Assembly (NCBI RefSeq): GCF_000523275.1
Contig: NZ_ATHQ01000001.1
Coordinates: 257,001 to 321,000, forward strand
Source of the DNA: Lebetimonas sp. JH292
Lineage (GTDB): Bacteria > Campylobacterota > Campylobacteria > Campylobacterales > Nautiliaceae
Length of the DNA stretch: 64,000 nt
Reading direction: 5' to 3'
Shown piece by piece: positions 18,066 to 27,179 of this stretch (within the stretch, counting starts at the first letter, position 1; each line of letters starts with the position of its first letter). The notes under the pieces are model-generated. The model made no database searches, had not been told where the DNA came from, and worked only from the letters and a program-made list of their open reading frames with translations. A program made the position numbers and the translations under genes.

Positions 18066-18756
18066 TATTATCTCTTATTTAAAATTAATAAAAGCCGGTA
18101 TCTACCTGTTAATTACAGGGGCTTTATGCGGAATTGATTCTAAAAATGAGCTTAAATACCGTAAAAAATGTTCTCACATTCTTACAAATATGATTGCAAA
18201 AGAAGTAATTATAGAAGGCGAAATTGACAAAAATGCCAATATATTTTTGGGAAATCATACTCACAATTTAGATATAGCATTATTTGAATCAGTAATTGAT
18301 GAAAAAATAATATGGATTGCAAAAGCGGAACTTGGCAAAATACCTGTTATTAAATATATGCTTACAAAAACAGATATGATTTTAGTGGACAGAAGCAATA
18401 AAGCTTCCACAATCAAAATGATTAGGGAAATAAAAAACAGAATTAAAAGAAATCTTAAAATAGCGGCTTTTCCGGAAGGGACAAGAAATAAAAAAAACCC
18501 TAAAAAATTATTGCCTTTTAAAAAAGGCCTCAAAGGAGTGGTTGAAAAACTAAATTTAAAAGTTCAGCCATTTGTAATAATAAATTTATCGTTTGCTTTT
18601 AAAAAAAATCCCTTTAGGGTGAAAAAACAGACAATAAAAGTTATCTTTTTACCATCTTTTTATCCAAAAGACAATCCAAACTGGTATGAAGATATGAGAG
18701 AAAAAATGCAGGAAATATTAAATAAAAAAAATAATAAAATGTTGAATGATAAATGA
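18049..18756 (+). CDS. plsC: 1-acyl-sn-glycerol-3-phosphate acyltransferase
   Basis: Makes phosphatidic acid at the inner membrane. 235 residues with the acyltransferase motifs: HX4D in GNHTHNLDIALFE, FPEGTRNKKN (substrate binding) and VQPFVIINL. One N-terminal hydrophobic segment (GIYLLITGALCGI). The start overlaps the preceding gene by 17 bases. Confidence 0.92.
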   Translation: MKILNSIISYLKLIKAGIYLLITGALCGIDSKNELKYRKKCSHILTNMIAKEVIIEGEIDKNANIFLGNHTHNLDIALFESVIDEKIIWIAKAELGKIPVIKYMLTKTDMILVDRSNKASTIKMIREIKNRIKRNLKIAAFPEGTRNKKNPKKLLPFKKGLKGVVEKLNLKVQPFVIINLSFAFKKNPFRVKKQTIKVIFLPSFYPKDNPNWYEDMREKMQEILNKKNNKMLNDK

Positions 18757-18807
18757 TAAATTTTAGATAATGAATATTGATGTTGAATTTTAAATTAAAG
18801 GAGAGTT

Positions 18808-19194
18808 ATGAAAATTGACACAATGTTAGCTATTGGAATAGGAGGATTTATAGGTGCAATTTTAAGAGCCTATACCGCAGGACTTGTAAACAGCGCTTTT
18901 AAACATGATATCCCTTTCGGAACACTGAGCGTTAACTTAATAGGAAGTTTTTTACTCGGAATATTTATAGCATTAATTCAATACGGAGTCATACAAAACG
19001 CCCATTTGAAATCATTGCTTACCACAGGGATGATGGGAGCGTTTACAACCTTTTCAACATTTGCGGTTGAAAGTTTTTTTCTTATAAAAAACGGCCTTAT
19101 TTTCGAATCACTTTCATATATTTTACTTAATGTTATCGGAAGTATAATGTTGGCAGCCGCAGGATTTAAAGGTATAGAAGCCATCCTTAGATGA
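18808..19194 (+). CDS. crcB: fluoride channel CrcB/Fluc
   Basis: Dimeric fluoride exporter. 128 residues, four membrane helices. Signature blocks GGFIGAILRAY, FGTLSVNLIGSFLLG and TTGMMGAFTTFSTFAVES (the Phe-box and GxxTTFSTF region) are all present. AAAGGAGAG precedes the ATG. The 51-base spacer before it is too short for a fluoride riboswitch. Confidence 0.95.
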   Translation: MKIDTMLAIGIGGFIGAILRAYTAGLVNSAFKHDIPFGTLSVNLIGSFLLGIFIALIQYGVIQNAHLKSLLTTGMMGAFTTFSTFAVESFFLIKNGLIFESLSYILLNVIGSIMLAAAGFKGIEAILR

Positions 19195-20033
19195 AAAATT
19201 TTAAATATCTTCTAATTTTTTTATGGTTTTTCTTTTTCATTTATCTTTTTTTTCAGATAATTGAATATATCAAATACAAAAAATGGTTAAAAAAAATTGA
19301 AAAAAGCCCTCCTCCCAAAAAAATTTTGGATATCTTAAAATCTATTAAATATTATGAATTACTTCCTGAAAATCTAAAAAAAATTATAAATTTTAAAATT
19401 CAATGCTTTTTAAAAGAAAAAAAATTTTTCGGTATTTATATAGATATAACTGATGAAATAAAAACAAAAATTGCTTTTTATGCATGCTTGCCCACTGTAG
19501 CTTATAAATATTTCTGTTATCCAAATTTAAGTTATATTTTTGTATATCCCAATACAATCATTTTACACAAAAAAGAAATTGAAAATATCATCTCCAATGA
19601 AGAAATATTAATAGAAGGAGAAGCGACAAAAGACGCCGTAATAATAGTATGGAACAAAGCAAAAAAAGAAATTCAGAAATGTCACAGAAACGTAATAATA
19701 CACGAATTCGCACATGAAATAGATTATAACAACGGAGCTATGGACGGAATACCTCCTTTGGAAGAAAGTAAAATAAAAGAATTTGCAAAAACAATGTTTA
19801 AAGAATATGAAAAATTTAAAGAAAACACCATTAAAGGAAGATTTTTGGGAAAATATCATATTCTTGACAAATATGCCACAACAAACAAAGCAGAATTTTT
19901 TGCAGTTATGAGTGAATATTTTTTTGTAAGACCGGCAATTTTAAAAAAACATTTTCCTGATATTTATAAAGAATTGAAAAATTTTTATAAAATAGACACG
20001 TATAAAATTTTAGGAGAAAATATTTTTTGCTGA
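19191..20033 (+). CDS. mtfA: MtfA-type zinc peptidase (M90)
   Basis: In E. coli MtfA binds the glucose repressor Mlc and has aminopeptidase activity. 280 residues: one N-terminal membrane helix (YLLIFLWFFFFIYLFFQII), then a cytosolic domain with the zinc motif NVIIHEFAHEIDYNNG (HExxH) followed by NKAEFFAVMSEYFF, which supplies the third ligand in M90 enzymes. The membrane anchor is found in several bacterial homologues. Overlaps crcB by ATGA. Its target here is unknown, since Mlc is not visible. Confidence 0.85.
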   Translation: MKNFKYLLIFLWFFFFIYLFFQIIEYIKYKKWLKKIEKSPPPKKILDILKSIKYYELLPENLKKIINFKIQCFLKEKKFFGIYIDITDEIKTKIAFYACLPTVAYKYFCYPNLSYIFVYPNTIILHKKEIENIISNEEILIEGEATKDAVIIVWNKAKKEIQKCHRNVIIHEFAHEIDYNNGAMDGIPPLEESKIKEFAKTMFKEYEKFKENTIKGRFLGKYHILDKYATTNKAEFFAVMSEYFFVRPAILKKHFPDIYKELKNFYKIDTYKILGENIFC

Positions 20034-20040
20034 AAAAAAT

Positions 20041-20104
20041 GACTCTAATTAAATATAGATAATTAAAATAACTACAAAGATAAAAATAATTAGTTAATTA
20101 TTTT
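20041..20104. repeat. partial copy of a dispersed intergenic repeat, ending in a dyad
   Basis: Positions 20065-20088 are identical to the reverse complement of 33167-33190 (24 bases including ACTACAAAGAT), with weaker similarity extending upstream. It ends in the AT-only dyad AAATAATTA-G-TTAATTATTT (20084-20104), which could end transcription from mtfA and the tRNA operon, though with no GC pairs to speak of. Confidence 0.55.
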
Positions 20105-20207
20105 AAATTATATTATTAATAAAATTTTTTACATTATACTTTAATATTAAATTTTAAGTGTCAGTCACTATTAAATACAATTTTACATTTTACATTATCC
20201 ATTAAAT

Positions 20208-20286
<79 letters not shown>

Positions 20287-20301
20287 GTATGATAAAATAT
20301 A

Positions 20302-20377
20302 TGGTGGTCGCTGCAGGGCTCGAACCTGCGACCCCCAGCTTGTAAGGCTGGTGCTCTCCCAACTGAGCTAAGCGACC
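20302..20377 (-). tRNA. tRNA-Val (TAC)
   Basis: 76 nt with encoded CCA. Acceptor GGTCGCT pairs fully with AGCGACC; anticodon stem CCAGC/GCTGG encloses CTTACAA, anticodon TAC. Confidence 0.96.
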
Positions 20378-20379
20378 CA

Positions 20380-20455
<76 letters not shown>

Positions 20456-20457
20456 AA

Positions 20458-20533
20458 TGGTGACCCGTGTTGGATTCGAACCAACGGCCCTCTGCTTAAA
20501 AGGCAGATGCTCTACCGACTGAGCTAACGGGTC
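20458..20533 (-). tRNA. tRNA-Lys (TTT)
   Basis: 76 nt with encoded CCA. Acceptor GACCCGT pairs with ACGGGTC; anticodon stem TCTGC/GCAGA encloses CTTTTAA, anticodon TTT. First gene of the operon Lys-Glu-Val-Asp. Confidence 0.96.
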
Positions 20534-20553
20534 AATTGCCTTTGTGGACTGAA

Positions 20554-20582
20554 ATTATAAGAAAAATTATACTTTATGTCAA
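20554..20582 (-). promoter_or_regulatory. strong sigma-70 promoter of the tRNA operon
   Basis: Perfect TTGACA (20582-20577), 17-base spacer, perfect TATAAT (20559-20554), about 20 bases before tRNA-Lys. It and the clpB promoter are the best consensus promoters seen here. Confidence 0.88.
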
Positions 20583-20616
20583 TAGAATTTGGCTTATTTT
20601 TCATATTTTTATAAAA

Positions 20617-20952
20617 TTATTTATTTATAATAGGGTTTTTAGGAATATTTAAAATATCATTTACACTGTCTTTGTGACACTTCGTACAGGTATTCAATTT
20701 TTGATGCTCCGGAATAGGCGTATGAATAAGTTTTTCCCTACTGTGACAGTCAAAACAGTCTGCCCCACATTTATCCATTCCTTTTTGAGGATGGTTTGGA
20801 TGGCATTTTGTACAGCTTTTTAAAAAATGATGTTCTTTGTAATATCTGTTTTGGGGATTATTTTCCATTTTCTTTAATTTTGGATGACATTCTATACAAT
20901 CACTGCTGCATGCAAATAAAACAGCTCCTATAAAAAGAATTAATTTCTTCAT
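20617..20952 (-). CDS. periplasmic tetraheme c-type cytochrome
   Basis: 111 residues: signal peptide MKKLILFIGAVLFACSS, then four CXXCH haem sites at residues 19-23, 47-51, 66-70 and 89-93, with extra His residues (HHFLK, HTPIPEHQ) that could be distal ligands. The spacing resembles NapC/cytochrome c3-like electron carriers. A Cys pair (CGADC) also occurs just before the third haem. The start overlaps the upstream dehydrogenase by ATGA. Partner and electron pathway are unknown. Confidence 0.85.
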   Translation of the reverse strand: MKKLILFIGAVLFACSSDCIECHPKLKKMENNPQNRYYKEHHFLKSCTKCHPNHPQKGMDKCGADCFDCHSREKLIHTPIPEHQKLNTCTKCHKDSVNDILNIPKNPIINK

Positions 20953-21881
20953 TTACACTCCTTGTAATCCTTTTTACAGGCTTCTTTTAAGCAGTATCTC
21001 GGTATTTTTCCGGTTAAAAAGTCCATTAAATTATCAAGACTTATCTGCATTATTCTAAAAAGAGCTTCTTTTGTATAATAAGCCATATGAGGGGTTGCAA
21101 TAATATTTTCTTTTTTGCTCAAATTCCAATCTGGCAATACATCTGCGGCAATAATACCATCAAAAGTTTCATAAACTTCTTTTTCAATAATTTCGGCTCT
21201 TGCCGGATTTATAATTACACTGCCTTTAAATTTTGAAATATTGTTTTTATTAATCAAATTTTTTGTATTAGGAGTCAAAGGAAGGGCAATAAATAAAAAA
21301 TCACTGTTTTCCAAAACTTCATCAAATGTGCAAAAATTAATACCAAACTTATCATATATCTCTTTTTTTGTTCTTGAAAAACCGAATATTTCAGCACAAA
21401 ACCCTCTTGCTATTTTTGCAATTTGTAAACCAATAGTACCTAATCCTAAAATACCTATATTTTTACCCTCAATTTCCGTACCTTTTAAATCTTTATAATT
21501 CAAATTGCCGTTTTTCAGCCTGTTTATTGCAATATAAAGTTTTCTATTTGCTTCAAGCAACAGTCCGTAAGCAAATTCCCCTACGGCAGGACCGGCATAT
21601 CCTCTTACATTACTTACTTTTATTCCCCTTTTATAACATTCAACCAAATCAATATGGTCATATCCTGTTGAGCGGGTTTGTATATATTTTAAATTAGGAA
21701 ATTCATCCAAAATATTTTTATCAATTTTAGAATGGACAAAAACACTTATCACATCAAAATCATATCTTTTTGCCTCATTGACAGTTTCTTTGTAAAAAAA
21801 CAGTTCCACATCAATCTTTTTTAAATTTTGCTTAAAAAACTCTTTTTCTTCTTCCTTTATTTCAAAAAAAGCTATTTTCAT
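20949..21881 (-). CDS. D-isomer-specific 2-hydroxyacid dehydrogenase
   Basis: NAD-dependent oxidoreductase, 310 residues. N-terminal substrate domain with TRSTGYDHIDL, Rossmann motif NIGILGLGTIGLQIAKIA, active-site Arg region VIINPARAEII (the usual Gly-Arg-Gly appears as Pro-Ala-Arg) and catalytic His in IATPHMAYYT. Similar to D-lactate dehydrogenases by overall layout; substrate not determinable. Coupled to the downstream tetraheme cytochrome by ATGA, an unusual pairing. Confidence 0.85.
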   Translation of the reverse strand: MKIAFFEIKEEEKEFFKQNLKKIDVELFFYKETVNEAKRYDFDVISVFVHSKIDKNILDEFPNLKYIQTRSTGYDHIDLVECYKRGIKVSNVRGYAGPAVGEFAYGLLLEANRKLYIAINRLKNGNLNYKDLKGTEIEGKNIGILGLGTIGLQIAKIARGFCAEIFGFSRTKKEIYDKFGINFCTFDEVLENSDFLFIALPLTPNTKNLINKNNISKFKGSVIINPARAEIIEKEVYETFDGIIAADVLPDWNLSKKENIIATPHMAYYTKEALFRIMQISLDNLMDFLTGKIPRYCLKEACKKDYKECK

Positions 21882-21988
21882 TTCCCATCCTTTTTGAACA
21901 GATATTCATATTATAACTCTAAAAATAATTAGTGTCAATAAAAAAATCACTTAAATAACTTGTAAGAATTTAATAAAAAAGAAGAAAA

Positions 21989-22492
21989 TTAAGAAGAAGC
22001 TTCTTTTTTTGCAGCCTGTTTTTTTAATCTTTGCTGTTTTTTATAAACTGAAAGTTTTTCCCTTGATTCTTTAGCCCTGATTTCCAACTCTCCCCATTTT
22101 CTTTCCAGCTCTTTAGGATTATCTATTTCTTTTATAAAATATCCAAGCCCTTCTTCTTTATAAACTGCACGTCCTAAAGGAGGCATTCTTTTTTCAGACT
22201 GCATAAGAGCCTCATTTACTTTTGGACATACACTTACACAGGCCCCGCAGTAAATACATAAATAAGGATTATAATTGTATTGCTTTTTTCCGCTTTTAAT
22301 ATCTACCACTTCAAATTTAATTGCTCCGGGAGGACAGATATTTTCACATTTATCGCAAAAAATACAGTGCTCTTCATTGTAAATAATTAAACCTCTGTAT
22401 CCTTTAGGTTCAGGGGAAGGCTCGAACGGATATTTTATTGTTTCTGGTTTTGAGACAAGGTTTTTCATTGATTCAATAAACATTTTTACCAT
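21989..22492 (-). CDS. echF: Ech-type hydrogenase ferredoxin-like subunit (EchF/HycF)
   Basis: 167 residues with two [4Fe-4S] motifs, Cys 43/46/49/53 and 79/82/85/89, the wiring between ferredoxin and the catalytic module in group 4 [NiFe]-hydrogenases. The C-terminal 60 residues are a highly charged helix (Lys/Glu/Arg rich) beyond the usual core. Last gene of the operon in the EchA-B-C-D-E-F order. Confidence 0.88.
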   Translation of the reverse strand: MVKMFIESMKNLVSKPETIKYPFEPSPEPKGYRGLIIYNEEHCIFCDKCENICPPGAIKFEVVDIKSGKKQYNYNPYLCIYCGACVSVCPKVNEALMQSEKRMPPLGRAVYKEEGLGYFIKEIDNPKELERKWGELEIRAKESREKLSVYKKQQRLKKQAAKKEASS

Positions 22493-22502
22493 TATTGCTC
22501 CT

Positions 22503-23585
22503 TTATCTTGCCGTACAGCTCATACAAGGATCAAAACTGAGCACAATTGCCTGGGCATCGGAATATTTGGCACCTAAAAACAGCTTTTTTAAAATCGGGA
22601 TATTTGCATATGTAGGCACTCTTATTCTAACCCTGTCCATTACTTTTTTATTGCTGCCTTTTAAATAATAAAAACACTCACCCCTAGGTGCCTCAACCCT
22701 CACCACAGTTTCTCCGTTCGGTCTGCCTTTTACTTTGACTTTATATTCACCTTCAGGTAGGTTATCCAATATGTTTTCACACATTTCAATTGAATTTAAA
22801 ACCTCATCAAACCTCACCATATTTCTGGCCCACACATCACCCTCTCTTCTTAACTGCATTTTATACCCGACTTCTTCAAAAGGAAGATAATCAAATTCAA
22901 CCCTTGCATCGGTTTCAAGCCCGCTGGCCCTTGCAATAGGACCCGCAACATTATATTTGGCAGCCATTTCTTTGGAAATGACCCCTACCCCTTTTGTTTT
23001 AAGACCAAATGTATAATCGCTGTCGTTAAAATCCATTACTTTTAAAACATTTTCTTTTAATTTTTTTAGTTTTTTCTTTGCAAATTCAACTATTTCTAAA
23101 TCAATATCCCTGCTGACGCCACCTATTACCTGATAATCGTACTGAACCCTGTTTCCGGTGATTCTCTCGAGAATATCCATAACATCTTCTCTTGCCCTAA
23201 ATGTCTGCATAAAGAGATTTTCATAACCCACTACCTCGGCCACATGTCCGTTTGCAAGCATATGTGAATGAATTCTGTCGAGTTCAACTACAAGCATTCT
23301 TAAATAATCTATTCTTTTATTAACTTCCACATTCATCAACTTTTCCAATCCATGAACAACCGCCCCTGCATGGGTAATAGAACAAAGACCGCATACCCTT
23401 GCCGTAAGATAAGGTAATTGATTATATTCAAATTTTGTAATGGCGGCTTTTTCTATACCTCTGTGAACATATCCTATATGGGCTTCTACTTTCGTAATAA
23501 TTTCATTTTGGGTTTCAAATAAAAAACTAATCGGCTCTGGCAAAGCTACATGTTGAGAACCAAAAGGAATTACTATTTTTCCCAT
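22503..23585 (-). CDS. echE: group 4 [NiFe]-hydrogenase large subunit (EchE)
   Basis: 360 residues, homologous to NuoD/HycE. Both nickel-binding motifs are intact: RVCGLCSITH (Cys65, Cys68) and the C-terminal DPCMSCTAR (Cys354, Cys357). It is therefore a real hydrogenase and not a complex I subunit, which lacks them. The chain ends three residues after the last Cys, so there is no long maturation peptide, as reported for some Ech-type large subunits. Start overlaps echD by 13 bases. Confidence 0.93.
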   Translation of the reverse strand: MGKIVIPFGSQHVALPEPISFLFETQNEIITKVEAHIGYVHRGIEKAAITKFEYNQLPYLTARVCGLCSITHAGAVVHGLEKLMNVEVNKRIDYLRMLVVELDRIHSHMLANGHVAEVVGYENLFMQTFRAREDVMDILERITGNRVQYDYQVIGGVSRDIDLEIVEFAKKKLKKLKENVLKVMDFNDSDYTFGLKTKGVGVISKEMAAKYNVAGPIARASGLETDARVEFDYLPFEEVGYKMQLRREGDVWARNMVRFDEVLNSIEMCENILDNLPEGEYKVKVKGRPNGETVVRVEAPRGECFYYLKGSNKKVMDRVRIRVPTYANIPILKKLFLGAKYSDAQAIVLSFDPCMSCTAR

Positions 23586-23947
23586 GAGCTGTCCTTTCTA
23601 AGAGGTGCTTTAGGCGCATCAGGTGCAATAAATACACCCTTCGCCGCATTTTCCACATCAAGTCCGAATAAATCTGCAAGTTCCCATTCGCTAAGCCAGG
23701 CTGACGGAATAATATTTACAATACTTGGTATTTTTGCATCATAACTAACTTCCGGAATTCTGAAAATTTGAATAATATTTTTTTCTTTATATTTTGAAAA
23801 AAGCCAGTCGATTTGAAGTTTTCCGCCTAAATCTGTGGCATTTACGGTTATATAATGCCAGATATTTTCGTCATAAAAATTTTTAATCTCTTCTGTTACA
23901 TTTTCAAGTGTAACTTCTTTTATTGTAATTTGTGGATTAATCGTCAT
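23573..23947 (-). CDS. echD: Ech-type hydrogenase subunit D (NuoC-like)
   Basis: 124 residues, the NuoC/30-kDa-like part: WHYITVNATDLGGKLQIDWLFSKY, then IPSIVNIIPSAWLSEWELADLFGLDVEN, the family signature. Joins small and large subunits in the peripheral arm. Overlaps the echC and echE ends. Confidence 0.88.
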   Translation of the reverse strand: MTINPQITIKEVTLENVTEEIKNFYDENIWHYITVNATDLGGKLQIDWLFSKYKEKNIIQIFRIPEVSYDAKIPSIVNIIPSAWLSEWELADLFGLDVENAAKGVFIAPDAPKAPLRKDSSWEK

Positions 23948-24428
23948 TATTAACTCCTAATTTCTCATAAATTTCCCCATGATTTCTCATATATTCCTTT
24001 TCTTTTGATTTAGTCTGCCAGATTTCAATAGCTTCTGCAATTCCATCTATTAATGCCTCAACTCTCGGTGCGCATCCAGGAATCCATACATCAACGGGAA
24101 TAATATTATCCACCCCGTTTTCAACATGGTAAAAATTTCTAAAAATTCCGCCTCCGTGCGCACATGCGCCCATCGCCACAACTACCTTGGGTTCTGGCAT
24201 TTCAAGATACAGCCTTCTTAAAACATCTTTGCAGTTTTTTGTAACAGGACCTGTCACCAGTAAAATATCAGCCTGTTTAGGATTTCCTTTATTCAATGCA
24301 CCAAATCTTTCAATATCATATTTTGGAGCAAGTGCCGCCAAAATTTCTATATCGCAACCATTACATCCGCCGGTATTGTAATGCAAAATCCACGGTGATT
24401 TTTTTCTGTATTTACCAAATAAACCCAT
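23937..24428 (-). CDS. echC: Ech-type hydrogenase small subunit (EchC, NuoB-like)
   Basis: 163 residues; carries the proximal [4Fe-4S] cluster next to the Ni-Fe site. Ligands: GGCNGCDIEILA (Cys22, Cys25), MGACAHGGG and IPGCAPR. I start at ATG 24428, preceded by GGAGGTAGTT; a longer frame to 24491 lies inside echB and adds residues unlike the family. Confidence 0.92.
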   Translation of the reverse strand: MGLFGKYRKKSPWILHYNTGGCNGCDIEILAALAPKYDIERFGALNKGNPKQADILLVTGPVTKNCKDVLRRLYLEMPEPKVVVAMGACAHGGGIFRNFYHVENGVDNIIPVDVWIPGCAPRVEALIDGIAEAIEIWQTKSKEKEYMRNHGEIYEKLGVNNDD

Positions 24429-24430
24429 AA

Positions 24431-25258
24431 CTACCTCCATAAAGCGAGTAATATAATATTGAGTGCGGCAAGAGGAATTAAAACAACCCATGAAAATTTA
24501 ACCATTTTTCTAAAATCAAGTCTTGCAGTGGAATTATCAAGTATATTTACAAATAAAAAAGCAAAAATAACCAAAATTGATCCTAAAATATAATTACTTC
24601 CTCCAAATAAAAATACAAAGAAAAAGACATAAATATATTCTATCCACTTACCTGTATATATTGCTTCGTAAAAAGGGCCACTATATTCTATTTCCGGACC
24701 CCCTATAATTTCCTGATGGGCTTCCGCAATATCAAACGGTGATTTTTGAAGCATCATAGGAATAATTAATAAAAATGATAGAAAAACAAGAGGCAACTGA
24801 TAAATAGGGGCTTGAGAATTTAAAATATCTTTAAAATTAAAACTTCCGCTTACTAAATAAAAAGCCACCACCATTAACACCATAAATGGCTCATAACTTA
24901 TCATATGCATAAGCTCCCTTAACGCTCCCAATGCAGAATAAGAACTTCTTACACTGCTTGCACCTATTACGAGAGCCAAAACAGCCAAAACATGGAAAAA
25001 TACAGCTATTAATAAATCATTTCCCAAAAACAATACAAATAAAGCAAACCATTCCGCCACAAAATACATTATTCCCATTAAAGCGTGAAGAGAATGTATC
25101 ATCATAGGTCTTTTATCCATAAGTTTTGCAAAATCATAAAACGGCTGCATAAGCGGAGGCCCCATTCTTCCCTGTATTCTGGCTTTAACTTTCCTTTCAA
25201 TTCCAAAAACAAATCCTCCGATAACAGGAGCCAAAATGGCAAATATTAACCAAATCAT
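24431..25258 (-). CDS. echB: Ech-type hydrogenase membrane subunit B (NuoH/HycD-like)
   Basis: 275 residues, about eight membrane helices, in the ion-pumping arm. NuoH-family marks: GFVFGIERKVKARIQGRMGPPLMQPF, then the acidic loop SPFDIAEAHQEIIGGPEIEYSG that contacts the catalytic module. Overlaps echA by ATGA. Confidence 0.92.
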   Translation of the reverse strand: MIWLIFAILAPVIGGFVFGIERKVKARIQGRMGPPLMQPFYDFAKLMDKRPMMIHSLHALMGIMYFVAEWFALFVLFLGNDLLIAVFFHVLAVLALVIGASSVRSSYSALGALRELMHMISYEPFMVLMVVAFYLVSGSFNFKDILNSQAPIYQLPLVFLSFLLIIPMMLQKSPFDIAEAHQEIIGGPEIEYSGPFYEAIYTGKWIEYIYVFFFVFLFGGSNYILGSILVIFAFLFVNILDNSTARLDFRKMVKFSWVVLIPLAALNIILLALWR

Positions 25259-27105
25259 AACAAACCTCCTCCGAGAACTACAACTAAAATAAATAAAGCT
25301 ATCGAAAATGCTATAAGAATATTTTCATATTTTTTAATACATTCAAAATTAAATGTACCTATATACTTTGGAAAAACTTCACCGCAGTTATAAGGATGAA
25401 CTGTGTCTACCTTAAATTTAACAAGATAAGGCAGGGCGTGAATCAGTGTAAGTATTACCATAGCTCCTAAAATCTGCCAAAAATAAAGCGTGGAATTACC
25501 CACATATAAAGTTAAATGATCGGAAGTAACAGCGGCATACGCCCCTGTTATGCTGTTTGCCACGGGAACGACAAAATCGGCTATAAAAGGCGCAATAAAA
25601 AGTCCGAGGGCAAGAAGCCATAAATAATACCAAATTGATACAAAATTAAATCTTTTAGGAAGCGGAATAAATTTAATATTTGAAATTCCGTGAGTTTTTC
25701 TAACGCTGACTCCAAGAACTTTCATATATAATACGCTTAAAAAAGCACTTCCTGCACCTACATATAAAATCAATATCATATAACTCCCGTGACTTAAAAA
25801 ATTACTTGCTTCCTCAATCATTAACCATTTACCTATAAAAGTACCAAACGGAACAAATGTCATATTTAAAAATCCGAAAAATAAAAACATAAGTGTAAGG
25901 GGGGCTTTTTCAATCAGTCTTTTCATCTGTTCTATATATTTTATCTGAAACGCTTTCTCAAGAATACCGGCTTCAATGAATAAAAATCCTTTTGCAAACG
26001 CATGAAAAATAATAAGAATGATACTTGCAACCACTGCAACCGGAGTACCTACTGCAGCTGAGAGCATCATAAGACCAAGCAGGGATATTGTTGAATAAGC
26101 AAGTATTCTCTTAAAATTATTCTGTGTCAGAGCAATTATCGCAGCCACCACAAAAACATATCCTGTGGCTATTATTAACAGTTTTGCCAAAAGTGTCCCT
26201 TTGATAATGGGAGAAATTCTTAAAATTAAAAAAGGGGCGATTTTTACCATTGTAGCGGAATGAAGTATTGCACTTACAGGAGTTGGCGCCACCATTGCAC
26301 CGAGAAGCCATTTATGAAACGGCATCTGGGCACCTTTGACAAGCGCACTGAGAGACAAGAATCCAAGACCCGCCAAAGAGACAGATGCAGGATGATTTAA
26401 CAAATCACTAAAATGATAAATTCCGTTTACATGAATAAAAATCATCAAAGAAATTAAAATGGCAACCCCCCCTATTTGGTTCATCCATAAAGCCAAAACA
26501 GCATTATTAGTGGCTTCCTCATCTTTTCTGAAACCTATTAAAATAAATGAAGCAAGGGTGGTTGTTTCAAACAGGGCAAAAAACCATTCAATATTATTAA
26601 CGCTTACAGCAAAATTCATAACACCCAAAAACCATATTATAATAGCCACAAATCTGTGTTTTTCTTTTTCGTCATATTCCATATATTTTGTGGCATATAT
26701 AGCAATAGGAACACCGACCAAAGCAACAATAAAATAAAATAATTTTGTTAAATTATCCACAAAAATATCAGGAGTGTCTGAATAGTTTTTCATTAATAAT
26801 ACAATTATTAAAAAAAGAATTTGAATTATTGCCAAAGATGTTACCAAAAAAGATTTTTTAATAATCCCCTGGTATAAAAAATATCCCAAAAGTCCGAAAT
26901 CATATACACCGATAAGATAATCCAGGAATTCGGGGGTTGAAATCAGAGGATATGAATGGTTGATATAAGCAAGAAATGCAAATATAATAAGCATAGGTAA
27001 TGTCAGAAATGTTAAAAAATTTGTTACTTTGTCATTTTTGGCATAAAAAATAAAAAACGCCAGAATCCAGGGAGTAACTATATTAAAAAAGACTATCCAA
27101 CCCAT
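25255..27105 (-). CDS. echA: Ech-type hydrogenase antiporter-like subunit A (NuoL/HycC-like)
   Basis: 616 residues, about 16 membrane helices, of the Mrp/NuoL antiporter family. Conserved proton-path features: FALFETTTLASFILIGF, LSALVKGAQMPFHKWLLGAM, APTPVSAILHSATMVKIAPFLI, and a Lys in QNNFKRILAYSTISLLG. It couples hydrogen/ferredoxin redox chemistry to ion translocation. First gene of the operon, with a TATAAT promoter at 27135-27140. Confidence 0.92.
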   Translation of the reverse strand: MGWIVFFNIVTPWILAFFIFYAKNDKVTNFLTFLTLPMLIIFAFLAYINHSYPLISTPEFLDYLIGVYDFGLLGYFLYQGIIKKSFLVTSLAIIQILFLIIVLLMKNYSDTPDIFVDNLTKLFYFIVALVGVPIAIYATKYMEYDEKEKHRFVAIIIWFLGVMNFAVSVNNIEWFFALFETTTLASFILIGFRKDEEATNNAVLALWMNQIGGVAILISLMIFIHVNGIYHFSDLLNHPASVSLAGLGFLSLSALVKGAQMPFHKWLLGAMVAPTPVSAILHSATMVKIAPFLILRISPIIKGTLLAKLLIIATGYVFVVAAIIALTQNNFKRILAYSTISLLGLMMLSAAVGTPVAVVASIILIIFHAFAKGFLFIEAGILEKAFQIKYIEQMKRLIEKAPLTLMFLFFGFLNMTFVPFGTFIGKWLMIEEASNFLSHGSYMILILYVGAGSAFLSVLYMKVLGVSVRKTHGISNIKFIPLPKRFNFVSIWYYLWLLALGLFIAPFIADFVVPVANSITGAYAAVTSDHLTLYVGNSTLYFWQILGAMVILTLIHALPYLVKFKVDTVHPYNCGEVFPKYIGTFNFECIKKYENILIAFSIALFILVVVLGGGLL

Positions 27106-27134
27106 TATAGCTCCTTGAAATTAAATTAAAATAA

Positions 27135-27165
27135 ATTATATCTAAATGAATACTCATTTACAAGA
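27135..27165 (-). promoter_or_regulatory. ech operon promoter with inverted repeat in spacer
   Basis: On the minus strand, TTGTAA, 17 bases, TATAAT (27140-27135), about 30 bases before echA. Inside the spacer is an 18-base dyad TAAATGA-GTAT-TCATTTA (27160-27143) with perfect 7-base arms, well placed for a repressor. The regulator is unknown. Confidence 0.6.
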
Positions 27166-27179
27166 AATATAAAAAAATT

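Noticed and set aside
18757-18807. Fluoride riboswitch before crcB
   Set aside because: The spacer is only 51 bases, AT-rich, and lacks the conserved GGNGAUGG-type elements.
21989-27105. Hydrogenase operon as complex I (nuo) or CO-linked Coo hydrogenase
   Set aside because: Nickel-binding Cys pairs exclude complex I; the gene order is Ech-like, not cooMKLXUH, and no cooS/cooF is near.
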